Below, one piece after another: positions 25,341 through 37,031 of a stretch of 64,000 nucleotides of DNA. The DNA comes from Schistosoma mansoni (Eukaryota > Platyhelminthes > Trematoda > Strigeidida > Schistosomatidae), in assembly GCF_000237925.1 (NCBI RefSeq), contig NC_031502.1, forward strand, positions 7,607,443-7,671,442. Reading direction: 5' to 3'. Both the position numbers and the translations under genes were made by a program. Positions within the stretch are counted from its first letter, which is position 1. Every line of letters starts with the position of its first letter. A model generated the notes under the pieces. That model was not told where the DNA came from. It worked only from the letters and a program-made list of their open reading frames with translations, and did no database searches.

Positions 25341-26690
25341 ACAAACTGAACAAGATCCCATAAAATCAACTCTTAATAAACACTTAGTTTGTTGTTCGGG
25401 TCTTAATTTATCACATGTATATGCGATTGTAATATTGAAGTTCTTGTATGGATTTCATTTTCCAAACTAATTGTTCTGCGATTTAATGGGTGTATTCGAC
25501 TTACTGAGAAGCTTTCATGACTATTGTTCAGTGAAACTTGATGTTATGTATTAACCTACGATTATCATCATATGTTTGGGTTTTTTTATTAAAAAAAGAC
25601 GACCCATATTTATAAGGTCGTCTAAGGTCACATAATTTTTGTTTATTTTGGCTTTTGCCCTATGCTCGATAATTCTGTACATGACCTTAATGAAGTATGT
25701 GACCTTTGGATTTCATAGATGTTTTATCATTACCTGGTCCCAACAAATACATATAGATTTAGTTCACTAATAAAGTTTTTGTAATCTTACTATAAATTCG
25801 AGACTGCTGAAAATTGTATGAATTATTTACACCCACTGTCGATCGCCCAAGTTGATGTAAATAGACAATGATTAACCACGAAAACTGGATTGCTATAACA
25901 GAACGCCCTAGTAAACGGGCACAAAATAGATAACGCGAATTATTGTAGGTCTAAAGTTTTATAGGTAATTCACCAATCAATAGAAACTGAAACTTGTCTA
26001 TCTGGAGCTCAGTTGCTATCTATCATTTCAGACTTTTTAAAGAAATCTTTTAAAACGAAATATATTTTTATGTTATTTATATGAATGTAATTTATCGATA
26101 CTTAATGTAACTTACAATAACTGATATTTGTTGGTTTGTTAAACGAGCCACTTACTGCCGGATTTTGGGTTTGTAACTTAAATCATAGTTTCTGATAGTC
26201 ACATCGTTTCATTTTTATTTCGAACTATGATAGGTATTTTTTTATTTCAAGCTAAGAAATTCGGTTGGTTATTTATGCCTAATGTGTTAATCAAGTGTAA
26301 AGTTTGTAGCCCGAAATTATATCGATAATAATTTTAACTAATAAATGTGTTATTAAAGCCCATAATTTATTCATTACACTGATTCATCAGTTGAAATATT
26401 GACTTTTCGAATAGGTTACGAATATAGCAACAATAATGCTTTGTATGATTCTCTAGTTATGTGTATTGAATTATTCACTTGTCTAGCACTACTGAGCAAA
26501 TGTATCAGTTCACATGATTTATTTCAAATTTGGACTGTTTCCCTTCTTCAGACAGTGTTTGTAACTGATTGTCCACTTCTTTGCGAACACATGTATCATA
26601 TTGTTGAGAACGCTACCATATTTTGATAATATAGTAAAATAAATTATTTTTATCATCGAATTATTTTCTCTTTTTTCTCTCCTCATTAAG

Positions 26691-26789
26691 CCTGGTTTCA
26701 CTCCACTACATACTGCTGCTCATTTTGGTAACGTGACCGTAGCACGTGTACTTATTGAACGTGGGGCAGATGTAAACTTCCAAGCCAAG
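26691..26789 (+). CDS. ANK: Ankyrin exon, repeat 7 (odd donor)
   Basis: Ninety-nine bases, 33 codons, phase 0. [20 protein letters not shown] and [10 protein letters not shown] match ankyrin repeat 7 (FTPLHIAAHYGN...GADVNFTAK). The acceptor is ATTAAG, an AAG rather than CAG or TAG. The donor is unusual: after the expected last codon AAG comes GAGATT, not GT. Ending at AAG keeps the exact 33-residue length and phase 0 with the next exon. A GC donor six bases earlier would keep phase but drop two conserved residues. Reading on meets a TAA after 15 codons, and the GT sites in between break the phase. Confidence 0.9.
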
Positions 26790-27379
26790 GAGATTATTGG
26801 TTTTATATCTGGTTCTACAAATCGGTTTTGGTAATAATTAATCATTTATAATATCCTGAGATGTCTATTTGTCATTATCACTGACTAGCCTTTCGTAATA
26901 TTTGTTTTCGATGAAGATTATTAACTTGTTTCAGTTTATTCATTGTTTTGTACATGATATTTCATCTCACTCTATTCGACCCTCATCAGTCTTTATCATT
27001 TCAATGCATATGTGAAATTATTAAACCAATCAAGACAGATTATGGATCAGTGATACCAGTGGAATAGATAAGCATAATAAGTAAAAAGTACAAATTGGAA
27101 GTGTGATGACAATGTACTAGTTGTGATAAGAATAATAAAGGCTTGAATCAATGTTACATAGTGGGAAATAAGTAAATAACTGACACTGAAATAACACTCA
27201 CTTAAAAATTATACGATTGGACAGTGAAGTGTATATTTAAAAAAAGGGGGGGAGGTAAACGAACAAAGAGTATGGAATGATAATAGTAACTGAAATCTTT
27301 TATCAAGGCTAATTCAGCCAAGGAAGAGATAAAAGTGTTACAGATTTCCTATAAATACAAGACTTGGGTTGTTAGCTTA

Positions 27380-28060
27380 AATCCATATGGCTTCTGTTAT
27401 GTGTAAGAGAGGAGGTCGAACCTCAAAATGAAAAATAGTAGGAATATGATACATCACTTTGAATGATCTTCTTTTAATTACTACATGATCGTTACCGATC
27501 AAGTGTGATAGACACAGAGATGCATATTTTTTGACAATACTCTTTTCTAGCCACGGAGGGAGGTGTTCACTAACTCCTTGGCTCATTTGTCTGGTTGTGC
27601 GCCCAACATATCTTTCTCAGCAGGAGCAGCTGAATTCATAGATGCAAATGAATGTGACAAAACTATGTAACTGATCTTTTATTTGAGGGATCACCATAGG
27701 TCAGATGGAAAACAGTAGACAGAGGTTAGCCGCACTAAACGTCTTCTCCTTTGCTCTGACCAATCTATCTCGTAGCACATCATCATCTATATTTCCGTGG
27801 AATCGTAGTTTCAGGAAGGGAGGTTTCTTACTAACCGTTGATGTTTTTATCTTCCTTTTGATTAGGTGCAAATGTTTCTTCAGAAAACTTTGTGAATAAT
27901 CCACTTCAATTAACATATTATAAATAAACTTTGGTTCATTTTTTATAGTGTCATCTGAGCATATATTTTTAGCTCTATTTGCAAGACTTCTAGCAAGGTT
28001 TCTCTTATGATAAATGTGTACAAAGCTCAAGAAGTGTGTGTACTGGCTTGTGTTCATATT
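27380..28060 (-). mobile_element. Penelope-like element fragment with GIY-YIG domain
   Basis: On the minus strand, 28057-27701 encodes HFLSFVHIYHKRNLARSLAN, RAKNICSDD, and later KPPFLKLRFHG and RDRLVRAKEK, the thumb and linker region typical of Penelope-like reverse transcriptases. Downstream, about 27660-27380, come FSCSC, YVGRTTRQM, VSEHLPPW and LSHLIGNDHVV, which match the order of a GIY-YIG endonuclease (with the YIG seen as YVG). The palm domain is absent. The two parts are in different frames, so the copy is broken. Penelope elements are known in schistosomes. It sits antisense in an ankyrin intron. Confidence 0.8.
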
Positions 28061-28954
28061 CTGTATATATATTTTATATTATTACACAAAACCACCTGTT
28101 CGCTTGGTTAGTGGTCTTACTTTTGATTTCTAATCATTCTGAGGCTTAAATCAATAGTACGGTTTCATGAGTAACCATCACTCGACCACATCATATCAAT
28201 GCGTTCATCTACCGATTGAAATTCTATTCATTGGTCCAAACAATCGAAAGTTTTGTCTCATCAAATCATCAAAATTCTCCAACTTCCCCCCTCAGCAAGG
28301 TGATAACTCGCAACTAAAGTTCAATACTGGGATACCACAACTTTACCTTTTATACCTCCAGCTATTTGAATAACAATCTTGTAACAATGATTTATTGTTA
28401 AAAATAGATTGTTAGTCATTTGAATACATTCAGTCATATACCGATTCTGTTTCATTGATTATGGGTTAAAGAATTTGTCATACTGACCAAAATTCAATCA
28501 AGATTAATACAAACGCATTTTAAACTGAATGAATGAGAAATCACAATTTTTTAATTGATACTAAGTTCCTATTATGACCTTTATGTTTTTCGTTTTTCTT
28601 CATATCTGTCAAGTGAATAATTATCTTTCACAATTCTGACTCGTATATTATTTTCATCCTCCCATTCTTCCATAACCCCTTGACTATTACGTACCAACAT
28701 TTGATACAAAAGTATGTTATAGCGAGCAAAAGTCACATTAAATCAATACATAATCTCACACAATATTTATTTCTTCATAATAAATCATATTTGGAGACTT
28801 AATAATCGATAGCCATGTCGTGAATTGACTGATTTCGGATATATGACCTGATAGGTGCTCAGTCACCAAAAAATATATTCTCGAAGGTCTTGTTTTCGAT
28901 TTCTGACACTGTTATCTCAACTTTGACTTGATAATTTCATTTCACTTTTGTATT

Positions 28955-29010
28955 GATGTTGTTTGGCAACTTAATCCGATACATAGCTTTGTGCACCTTT
29001 TTGCCTATTA
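28955..29010 (+). repeat. RTE-B 3' end relic
   Basis: GTTGTTTGGCAACTTAATCC and GATACATAGC with GTGCAC resemble the RTE-B 3' end near 48220-48260 (GTATAGCAACTTGGACCGAT). Very short and decayed. Confidence 0.4.
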
Positions 29011-29329
29011 CTGATAAATAAAATGAATACCATCATGACAAAGAATTTTTAGGTTAATAAATAAATTCCAGGTAGTTTATGGCTTTTAATTAGGTGATAT
29101 ATATGTTAAAATTCTCTGCATAAGTTTAATCAATATTTGAGTAAAATCGTAGTGATTAATTGTAATGTTTATCAAGTTCATAGATTAGCTAAAATTAGAT
29201 TTGATTAGTTTAAATATTTTGACGACTTATATTTATGAATGCATTTTGATTATCCAATTTTCTTGAGCTGGTGTTCTGATAAAATCACTCAGTCGTTTAC
29301 TAAGTAAAGTTTTGTATCGAACTTTGAAC

Positions 29330-29990
29330 CTCACTAATTGGGATACTCCTTACTACTTACGGATCATTGTTGAACAATCAGTTGAATGGAGCTCACCACT
29401 ATACATCGAATTCCTTGACTATGAAAAAACGTTTGACAGCGTAGGTGGGAGGACCTTATGGGATCTTCTTCGATACCATAGTGCGCCTGAGAAGATCGTC
29501 ACCAACATGCGGAATTCCTACGACGGACTACACTGTAAAGTCATACAAGGAGGACAGCCTGCAAATGCATTTCAAGTGAAGATCAGTGTCAGACAAGGCT
29601 GCTAACTCTCGCATTTTCACTTCTGGTGGTTGACTGGATTACGAAGACCTCGACATCTGGGGGGAAGCATGGAATACGATGGACAGCTTGGATGCAACTA
29701 GACGATTTGAAATTCGCTAACGATCTAGCTCTTCTATCCCATACACAGCAACAAAGGCAGGTGAAGACAGCGAGTGTAGCAGCAGCCTCCTCAACAGTAG
29801 GTCTTAACATTCACAAGGAAAAGCAAGATGATGAAATACAATACAATGAGCACCAACTAAGTCATAATTGATGGAAAATCTGTGGAAGAGATATAAACTT
29901 TCGAGTACCTTATCAGCGTCATCGATAAACAAGGGTGTCTGATGTGGTTGTGAAGGCAAGGATCAGAGTAGGTTAAAGAATCCTAATCGC
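29330..29990 (+). mobile_element. RTE-A reverse transcriptase fragment
   Basis: The frame 29312-29605 contains RIIVEQSVEWSSPLYIEFLD, YEKTFDSV, GRTLWDLLRYHSAPEKIV and NSYDGLHCKVIQGGQ with SVRQGC, the fingers and palm of the RTE-A family (usually EKAFDSVDR and GVRQGC). Further frames hold HGIRWTAWMQLDDLKFANDL, where the catalytic ADD box has become AND, and STVGLNIHKEK. Similarity fades near 29990. Several stops and shifts. This is a mid-element fragment lacking both ends. Confidence 0.85.
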
Positions 29991-30333
29991 AGTCTTTGCT
30001 TCTCAACTAGGAGTAATAGGTGTATTTGAACGTGAAGTGAATTATAGTACTTGAAATGGAGTTTGAACCTGTTACCTAGTGGTTGAATCTAGAGTAACAT
30101 ATCCTCTGGAGTATTAGTGTAGAAAAGCATTTGCTACTTATGTCTGTAGGTGGACGCTATCGAAAAGTACACTTCCTTTTACTATGTGTCTGTATTCAGT
30201 TCAAAATTATTTACAGTTAACGTGGGCATATGTAAACACGGAAACTTAAAATTGTGATAGCTGACCTTTTGGTAAGTCTTCTTCTCGCCTTCAAACTATT
30301 CATCCGTTTTTTATTTCTTTTTGTTATTGATAG

Positions 30334-30531
30334 AATAATATCACACCATTACACGTGGCTGCTAAGTGGGGTCGTGGTGGAATGGTCCAACTACTTTTGA
30401 ATTCGAATGCCTTAGTCGATTGTCGTACACGTGATGGTTTAACACCATTACATTGTGCTGCTAGATCTGGTCATGCAGAATTAGCTTCATTGTTGATGGG
30501 TGCTGGTGCAAATCCCTCAGCTAAAACAAGG
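30334..30531 (+). CDS. ANK: Ankyrin exon, repeats 8-9
   Basis: Sixty-six codons, phase 0, acceptor TTGATAG and donor GTATGT. NNITPLHVAAKWGRGGMVQL and DGLTPLHCAARSGHAELASL match repeats 8 and 9. The TRDGLTPLHCAARSGH segment is one of the most diagnostic stretches of true ankyrins as opposed to general ankyrin-repeat proteins. Starts with Asn codons as the neighbour repeat phase requires. Confidence 0.98.
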
Positions 30532-31000
30532 GTATGTTATCATTATCTCTATAAACCTTTGGTGTGAAACCAGTCGTCGGTGAACTAGTTATATCGGCCA
30601 TCCGAGTTCGCCTTTACTGGTAACAGCAACATGAAACCGCACAACATTTTTATTTCGGTCTATCCCTAACGTATATTAAATATTAATTCTGCAGAAGAGT
30701 TGGTGATTTGACCCAGCTGACGTCATTTTATTGGTTATTACTGTGACATGATCAATTGATTCAGAAAACAATTTCTCCATAATGTCGTCTGAAATAGCCA
30801 CTTCTAATGTCCGATATCTTCAATCACTACATTACGTTGAAAAATAGAAAAAAGGAATTACTGATTGATGATAACTCAGTTGCTAGCGTCTATGAAGCGA
30901 AATTACTATTTTGCTAGTGTTACGTTATGTGATAGGGATTCTATTAAATTAAATCTTATTTTCTGTGAATTTTTACATTTGTAGAAATTATGGTGAGAAT

Positions 31001-31241
31001 ATTAAATAGGAATAATATATTTGTAAAATCTCAGCGAATGAATTTGTAGTAAATCCAACGTTTCGCCTGGCAATCTGGTCCAAGCTTTTTCAAGGAATTA
31101 TAATCAAACATCAAAATTATCGAATATAAATAGGTACACGGTTCTTCGTTTCATTGTACACTGAATAGGTCATCCAATCAACGTTGGATTTACTACAAAT
31201 TCATTCGCTGAGATTTTACAAATATATTATTCCTATTTAAT
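31001..31241. mobile_element. 241-bp element with perfect 62-bp inverted ends
   Basis: Bases 31001-31062 and 31180-31241 are exact reverse complements over all 62 positions, around a 117-base unique centre. This is the form of a MITE or foldback DNA transposon. Both ends carry TTAA near the border (ATTAAATAGG and CCTATTTAAT), so a TTAA or TA target site is possible. No transposase is encoded. It lies in the intron after repeats 8-9. Confidence 0.85.
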
Positions 31242-32911
31242 GTCTTACATCAACTCGGCGCTCAAATACTGTGAAACTATTCGCTCTAATTTAGACGAGA
31301 GTTCTTATATGTGGTGAGAATAGTATTCGTGGATGACCTTAGAGCGGCGCTAAAATGACCTTGAGAATGTCCACTTATTCACGAGGATTAAACGAGGGTT
31401 ATAAACCAGTTTGAGGATTTAGGATTAAGATTTACTGTTGATGGTTAGGGTTTTCATCACGAGCTGACATTAGCTAAAATGCTCAAACGTTATTCAGCCG
31501 AATGGATAAATGAATTTCGCACCAAAATCCAAGGTCCGTTATTCTATATCTGATTAGTTCGTCCAAAAATAGTAGTCTCACCGGAATTATTAGTAATTTA
31601 CTTACATTTTGCATTATATTCTAGCTTTTCTCTGTATAGTGTATATTGTGACTCTTAGTAGTAGTAATAGTAGCAGTAGGTGTGCTAGTGTTTTTCTTCG
31701 GCGTTTATGCATAATCGATGGATATAGAAACGTTTTAATAAACAAAATCTCAAAAGGAATAATTCAAGGCTTTTTTACTAACACTTCTTGCAGCTATGTG
31801 TTGTTTCTTAACCACCTAAACATATCATCGACACTGCCTATTGAGACTGAATACCTTATTTCAAACACAAAGATATTGGAATAAATTAGCCATTTGAAAC
31901 TTTAAACTCAGTAAATGTTGTGTACATATGAGGATTAATTTTCGTTAAATGTTTTATTGCACCGTAGAATGTGTTCATTGGTGAGGAGTTGTAATAATCC
32001 TTGTTCATCTATATAACAGTCATGATTTATATTATTAGCAAAGTCAATTATAGGACCAACTTAGTTGAATATTGGTTCAATGGATCAGCAATTTTAACAG
32101 TACACGTGATTTTAAACATGTTGCTCAATGATTTGTTTCAGTTTCTTAGTTTGTACATAAAAAATGTAAAAAGGTTGAATTCATCGTCAAGAGCTAAATA
32201 ATATGGTTTTAGTTTTTGTAGTAAACAGACGAATTTTTTATTAGGATATTTTCATGTAGAACGTATCAATTAAGTAGCTTGATGGATAAATCATTCCAGA
32301 TTCCATAATTGTGAATCAGATCCAAACTTTGGTCTTTATTTTTTACTTTCGGCAACTTCATGTTGTGGCACTCAAGCTATACGTAACGAATAATGGATCA
32401 AGGTTTATTGTTTGAATAAAATTTCTCAAAAAGGGTGACTTCCATGTTAAATGACGGCTAATTGTGTCTTGTATCAAGTAATAGGCTCTGTATGCTATTT
32501 TATCAACGCTTTAAACTTGATTTTTACTCTGTCACTCTTCGTGAATAGAAAATGGCCTTTAATTGGAGCAGTTATCTTTAATTCTTTCGGTTTTTACTTT
32601 GTAACCTTGAAAAAACTTCAGCTAGTGATTTTTGCACTTATGTTTTCGGATTAGATCAACTTCTCAATCATTATATACATGTATTTTACGCATCGTCTAT
32701 AATTTTCACATTAATCTCAGGCTGTCACTGAGTCTACCGAAGTCAGCTTGACAGTGTTACATAATTTGCTTAGATATTGATCATACTGTGAATTCATATC
32801 TCATATAATACAATAAACAATTTCCGTGATATTGTCAGATCAAATCTTGCGACTTACTTTGTTGTAAATCACTTTGGGTTGTTTATTTATCTGTATAAAC
32901 ATTCCTTTTAC

Positions 32912-32945
<34 letters not shown>

Positions 32946-32956
32946 TCATCTACTAG
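31242..32956. other. Intron sequence, nothing assigned
   Basis: AT-rich intron between repeats 9 and 10. No exon or element recognised apart from the (ATT)n tract at its end. Confidence 0.4.
32912..32945. repeat. (ATT)n microsatellite at a splice acceptor
   Basis: About eleven TTA/ATT units end 11 bases before the exon that begins at 32957, occupying the place of the pyrimidine tract. Confidence 0.95.
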
Positions 32957-33055
32957 AATGGATTAACTCCATTGCATATGGCAGCACAAGGTAATAATGA
33001 AGAAGTTGCTCGTGTGTTGATTCTGCGTGGTGCTAGTGTAGCTGATAGAACAGGA
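32957..33055 (+). CDS. ANK: Ankyrin exon, repeat 10
   Basis: Thirty-three codons, phase 0, acceptor CTACTAG and donor GTAAGT. NGLTPLHMAAQGNNEEVARV and LRGASVADRTG match repeat 10 (KNGLSPLHMAAQGDH). The acceptor follows an (ATT)n microsatellite. The loop after the second helix is changed relative to vertebrates, but the TPLHMAAQG signature is intact. Confidence 0.97.
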
Positions 33056-33814
33056 GTAAGTTATTATTTTTGTTATTGTGTTTGTTTATTTTCCTACATA
33101 GTCAAAATGTTTATTACATCACCAATAACAATAATGTTAATTATATTTATTGTTCAACTTGTTGACTTTACAAACCATCTATTAAGTAAAGCAGGATAGA
33201 AATTTTCATTTGGATCTGCAAATGAATGCTAAAAAGAAATATCCGAAGGTATCAATTAAGTGTTTTTGTTCGACTCTTGATCTCATTGAAAGTTTAATGT
33301 ATTATTTTTATGTCTCACACTTTTTTAAATATATCTTTCTGATGCAATGAATTCAAACATTTTTTGTGTATGAGATTATTTTTAGAAAATGTAGTGTTTT
33401 ACGTTAAAACGATTTTTTTCTGTGCATTGGTAATCGGACAGAGGACAATCAGTGATTGTTTCGAGATGTCTTTTTAAAAATGTATTTTTTAAAGTTCTTT
33501 TGCCAAATATGGATTCATGCATTTGGTTTCTAGACACCTTTTAGGTGTGAAGGCTAATGATACAACATGGTTACCCAACAACTGTTTCCTTAATGAGTCT
33601 GATTTTGTTGTTTAATGTAACCTATCACCGCCGTCTATTCCATCTCTTGTTTTTGTTGCCCACCACTCCTCATGATCACTGACAAGGCTTCTTATCAACC
33701 TAAATTTAGGTTACATTAGTGTTTCATCGTGTTCGGAGCCTGATTTAATGTTTCTAAGCATTTATCACCTTCATCGATTTGTGTGTCTGGACATTATTCT
33801 CATCCCTCACACAA

Positions 33815-33895
33815 ATATAATGGTGGTGTGGCGCTTATATGTATTTCGTGCTTCCTTATACCAGCGTTTATGTGTTTTAAATAAATACATAACAA
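33815..33895 (+). mobile_element. RTE-F 3' tail fragment
   Basis: GTGGCGCTTATATGTATTTC and TTATGTGTTTTAAATAAAT parallel the 3' tail of the RTE-F element (minus strand near 10920-10840: GTGGCGCATATGTACC then TGTGTTTAAATAAATAAT). Only the last 80 bases are present. Confidence 0.6.
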
Positions 33896-34210
33896 TGAAG
33901 ATCGATAGTGTTGCGGATAATCTCAGACTCTGGGTGAAATGGCTCAGAATCGATCACAATAGCGTAGGTGTATACATTCCTTGTCTTCGCTTAAACCGTG
34001 AGATTAAAATGACTTTATACCTTTATTTCTACGATCTAATTCCTTCTCCCTGCATCATATCATCATATGCTATCTTTTTTATGTTACTACCATTTAACTA
34101 ACTTTTATAAATTTAGTGTTCATTCTGTTGTGCTAATGAGATGTGGCAAATTGGAGTGATGCATACATGTGCTTGGTCCTGAGTTGTAGATGACTAACTG
34201 ACTCGATTAA
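33896..34210 (+). mobile_element. RTE-B 3' end fragment
   Basis: Closely parallels 48000-48295: GACTCTGGGTGAAATGGCTC, AGAATCGATCACAATAGCG and TAGGTGTATACA, then a 3' region ending in GTTGTAGATGACTAACTGAC. It encodes the worn C-terminal end of the RTE frame (MAQNRSQWR region). It starts exactly where the RTE-F tail stops. Confidence 0.8.
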
Positions 34211-34848
34211 TAATAATCTGACTAATCCCGAGAACTGCATATACGTGTTTATCTATGTGTGTACTAATGATTTTCTAGTTAAACTTTTAATAGCACACAC
34301 ACTTCTTTGCAGCATATTGAAAATAAAAACATGTTGTTTGAATACACTTTTTGTGTATATACTGCGTATTCTACGCTGATAATAATGTTTGTAATTTTTT
34401 TTAAAAAAAAAGTAATTTGACAAAATTAATTGTAATTAATGACTTCCATAGTGATGACCTTCAATTTGTAATTAAATTTTAATTTATAGTTTGTTATGCT
34501 TTTTTAAAAAATACATTAATAATTATTTTGTTTAGTCTTTTTAATGAACATTTAACGATTAGACAAATACACAATGTTTGTCAGGAATTAGAATAATTGG
34601 ACCCGTCTTGTGGTAATTTGTAGATGTAGATGTATTGGTCAAATCCTAAGATAGATTAGTTTTAAGCTCTTGTGATGCAACCGATTGAATCAAATGTTTA
34701 TATGTTTATTAAACTGTTTTGTTTATGGTCGGTTAATTAGGCTCTATGTGTAAATGAGACATTCTTGCGAGTTCGCCCAAACTAATTAGTCTACTAACTC
34801 AGTGGTTAAATTCACCACGAGTGGTAGCCATTGAATATATCTGTTTGG

Positions 34849-35186
34849 ACTGGGACACTATCCGGTCGGCGAAACTGAAGCAAGTGGTTTTCTCAGGGGG
34901 CCACTCGAGCCTTTGACCTAGAGGTGTAATCCACAGGGTAGTGGGGCAACTTTAGGATATGAAGTTCCATGACAGCGGGTGACCAACAGTAGGTTCATAC
35001 GCCATTTGTTCTCTCAAGATCGTGGAGCTCATGTGTATGATTGGTTTGAAGTCAGTGTTTCCAACTTCCTTAAATGGGTTCTCCGTACCCACCAACCCGG
35101 TTAAAGCACCGGTTATTCGCTTTTCATCTTCTTAGGTTTGTGAATAACACCCTTACCGCGAGAATGCAGTAAGTAGGACTTCCTTG
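34849..35186 (-). mobile_element. RTE-F 5' leader fragment
   Basis: Plus-strand words AAGTGGTTTTCTCAGGGGGC, GTAATCCACAGGGTAGTGG and GCAGTAAGTAGGACTTCC match 14330-14655, the leader of the minus-strand RTE-F element, so this copy is also in minus orientation. No coding part or tail is attached. Confidence 0.75.
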
Positions 35187-35673
35187 AGAGTGGCTGTATA
35201 TGGATGACCATATGAGAGTATTTCGGTTGAGAGAGTGGACTCTCCCCAACCTTGGTCATTTCAGAGCATTTTGGGGCTTCATATTGGATCGCAAGTAATA
35301 ATTGAGTGTTTTTTTTTGAACATAAAGTTAAATAGCTATGATTTCCTAATAGAAAGAATATATAACAACATTTAATAGAAAGAAAGATGACTTACGAATA
35401 TTATGAACCAGTTTTTGAATAAATTTACATAAATAGTTCTCTGTTAAATTTTTTGCATCTTGTTTCTAGCCGACATATGTTTGACAAATGCCTATCATAA
35501 TCATAACTACAAGTTCAGAACAAACATGCTTATCATACAAATCAATCCATGAGTCCATAGACTTTTAAATTTAAGTTTATTAGTGTAAAACAAACTAAAC
35601 TGTATATACCGTCAATTTGTTTTTTATTAAAACTTTTTTTCTGTTTGTTTACATCCCATAATTTTTACTTTAG

Positions 35674-35772
35674 GATTCTTTGACTCCATTACATGTGGCC
35701 GCTCATTGTGGTAATACAGAAGTGGCTCGTATACTCTTAGACAATGGATGTGATGTGAATGCACGTGCTTTG
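35674..35772 (+). CDS. ANK: Ankyrin exon, repeat 11
   Basis: Thirty-three codons, phase 0, acceptor CTTTAG and donor [26 protein letters not shown] and [10 protein letters not shown] match repeat 11 ([12 protein letters not shown]...NARAL), a signature shared by vertebrate, fly and worm ankyrins. Confidence 0.98.
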
Positions 35773-36624
35773 GTAGGCTTTTTATTTTACGTAACACTGA
35801 TTTACTACAGTTTACTTTCACGCGTTCTTTTTTCTAGATTGTAAAAGGTATATATGTTTAGTTTTTTTTTTGTATATTTCCACCTTTTCTAAATCATGAA
35901 CAATAATAAACACTTTGTATCTGTGACTTGATGTAATGATCAAGAATTAAACCGACATATGGATTCATTGCTGCGCGAGTAGTGACCTAGTGAGCTGACA
36001 TCCTTCAGTCGTTTATGATATTTGATGATCATGTTTATTTTTATATATAATTCTTTGTATATAAGGGTACTATTCTATTTGGATAACAAACTTACTCCTC
36101 TGACCAATGATCTGATTTTAGTTGCCAATTCATTTGTACCTATAAGTCAGTAATCTGGTTTAATAAATAATTATCGCTCACCTTTATCGTATCACTGCAT
36201 TTATCTTTCGTCTAAGATCCCATTTATTCATTTTAGTAATTAACAACAGTAGTCATTAGTCCTAACCTACAATATAAATAATGGTAAAATTTCAAGACAT
36301 GTTTCATTCTACATAACGATCATCAGCTGAATATGCTTACAATATCCTTAACAGTGATGTTTACATCGGCTCTTGAAATCACAGTGCCTAAATATCTCTT
36401 AAAGCACCAATAAGTTACCCAGTAGTCTAATGAAAAATTTCCATTAACTAATAATTTTTACAAACTTATAAATATTAAATATTACTTGCAGAAAGCTTAC
36501 TCACAGAATGACTTGCTCAGTAACCAAATTCATTATTATGTAAACTTTTATGTTGTTTTTATTGTTTTAAGGTTACTGATTTCATCAAATTTATTCTAGT
36601 TTAGAAAGACAAAATATTAAGTTA

Positions 36625-36780
36625 GATCCTAAATCCTGGGTTCGATTCCCACGTGCGGGGTGGCGGATACACACTGCTGAGAAATCCCATACTAGGACGA
36701 AACGACCTTTCATTGCTTCCAGGTGTTCAATAGTGGTTTAGCTTAGATCGACTCATGAATTCAACAGTGAAAATACTGCA
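36625..36780 (+). repeat. Hammerhead SINE-like copy with intact B box
   Basis: GGGTTCGATTCCCACG (36640) holds a perfect Pol III B box (GGTTCGATTCC). It is followed by CTGCTGAGAAATCCCATACT and AGGACGAAACGACC, a hammerhead with CTGAGAA instead of CTGATGA but with stem II and GAAA kept. After it come TTGCTTCCAGGTG and TTTAGCTTAGATCGACTCAT, related to the 3' part of other copies. Confidence 0.7.
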
Positions 36781-36932
36781 ATCTCCTCAAATCCCCGTAC
36801 TGATCATATTTCTTTGTTAATCAGTTCGTACTGGTCTAATTTTCATATCGTGTTAACAATATTTATATATATACTTACTTTTTACATCTATTAAATTACT
36901 TTCATTTATTTGTATATATTTTGTTTTTACAG

Positions 36933-37031
36933 AATGGTTTTACTCCATTACATATTGCTTGTAAAAAACAAAAAATTCGAGTTATTGAACTACTTCTTCA
37001 GTATGATGCACAAATCAATATGACTACTGAA
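36933..37031 (+). CDS. ANK: Ankyrin exon, repeat 12
   Basis: Thirty-three codons, phase 0, acceptor TTTTTACAG and donor GTAAGT. NGFTPLHIACKKQKIRVIEL and LLQYDAQINMTTE match repeat 12, where TPLHIACKKN is invariant in ankyrins. Confidence 0.98.

Larger units (their letters stand above)
22730..26690. other. Long intron with repeat relics
   Basis: Four kilobases between repeats 6 and 7. It holds three hammerhead-type repeats (listed separately) and an (AT)n tract. No exon-like segment was recognised. Confidence 0.5.
26830..30333. other. Long intron with retroelement pieces
   Basis: Apart from the Penelope-like and RTE fragments listed separately, the sequence is AT-rich with no recognisable exon. 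Confidence 0.5.

Noticed and set aside
26784-26789. GC donor six bases inside the repeat-7 exon
   Set aside because: It would keep phase but remove two residues from an otherwise exact 33-residue repeat, and its context is a poor donor. Left open as an alternative, not chosen.
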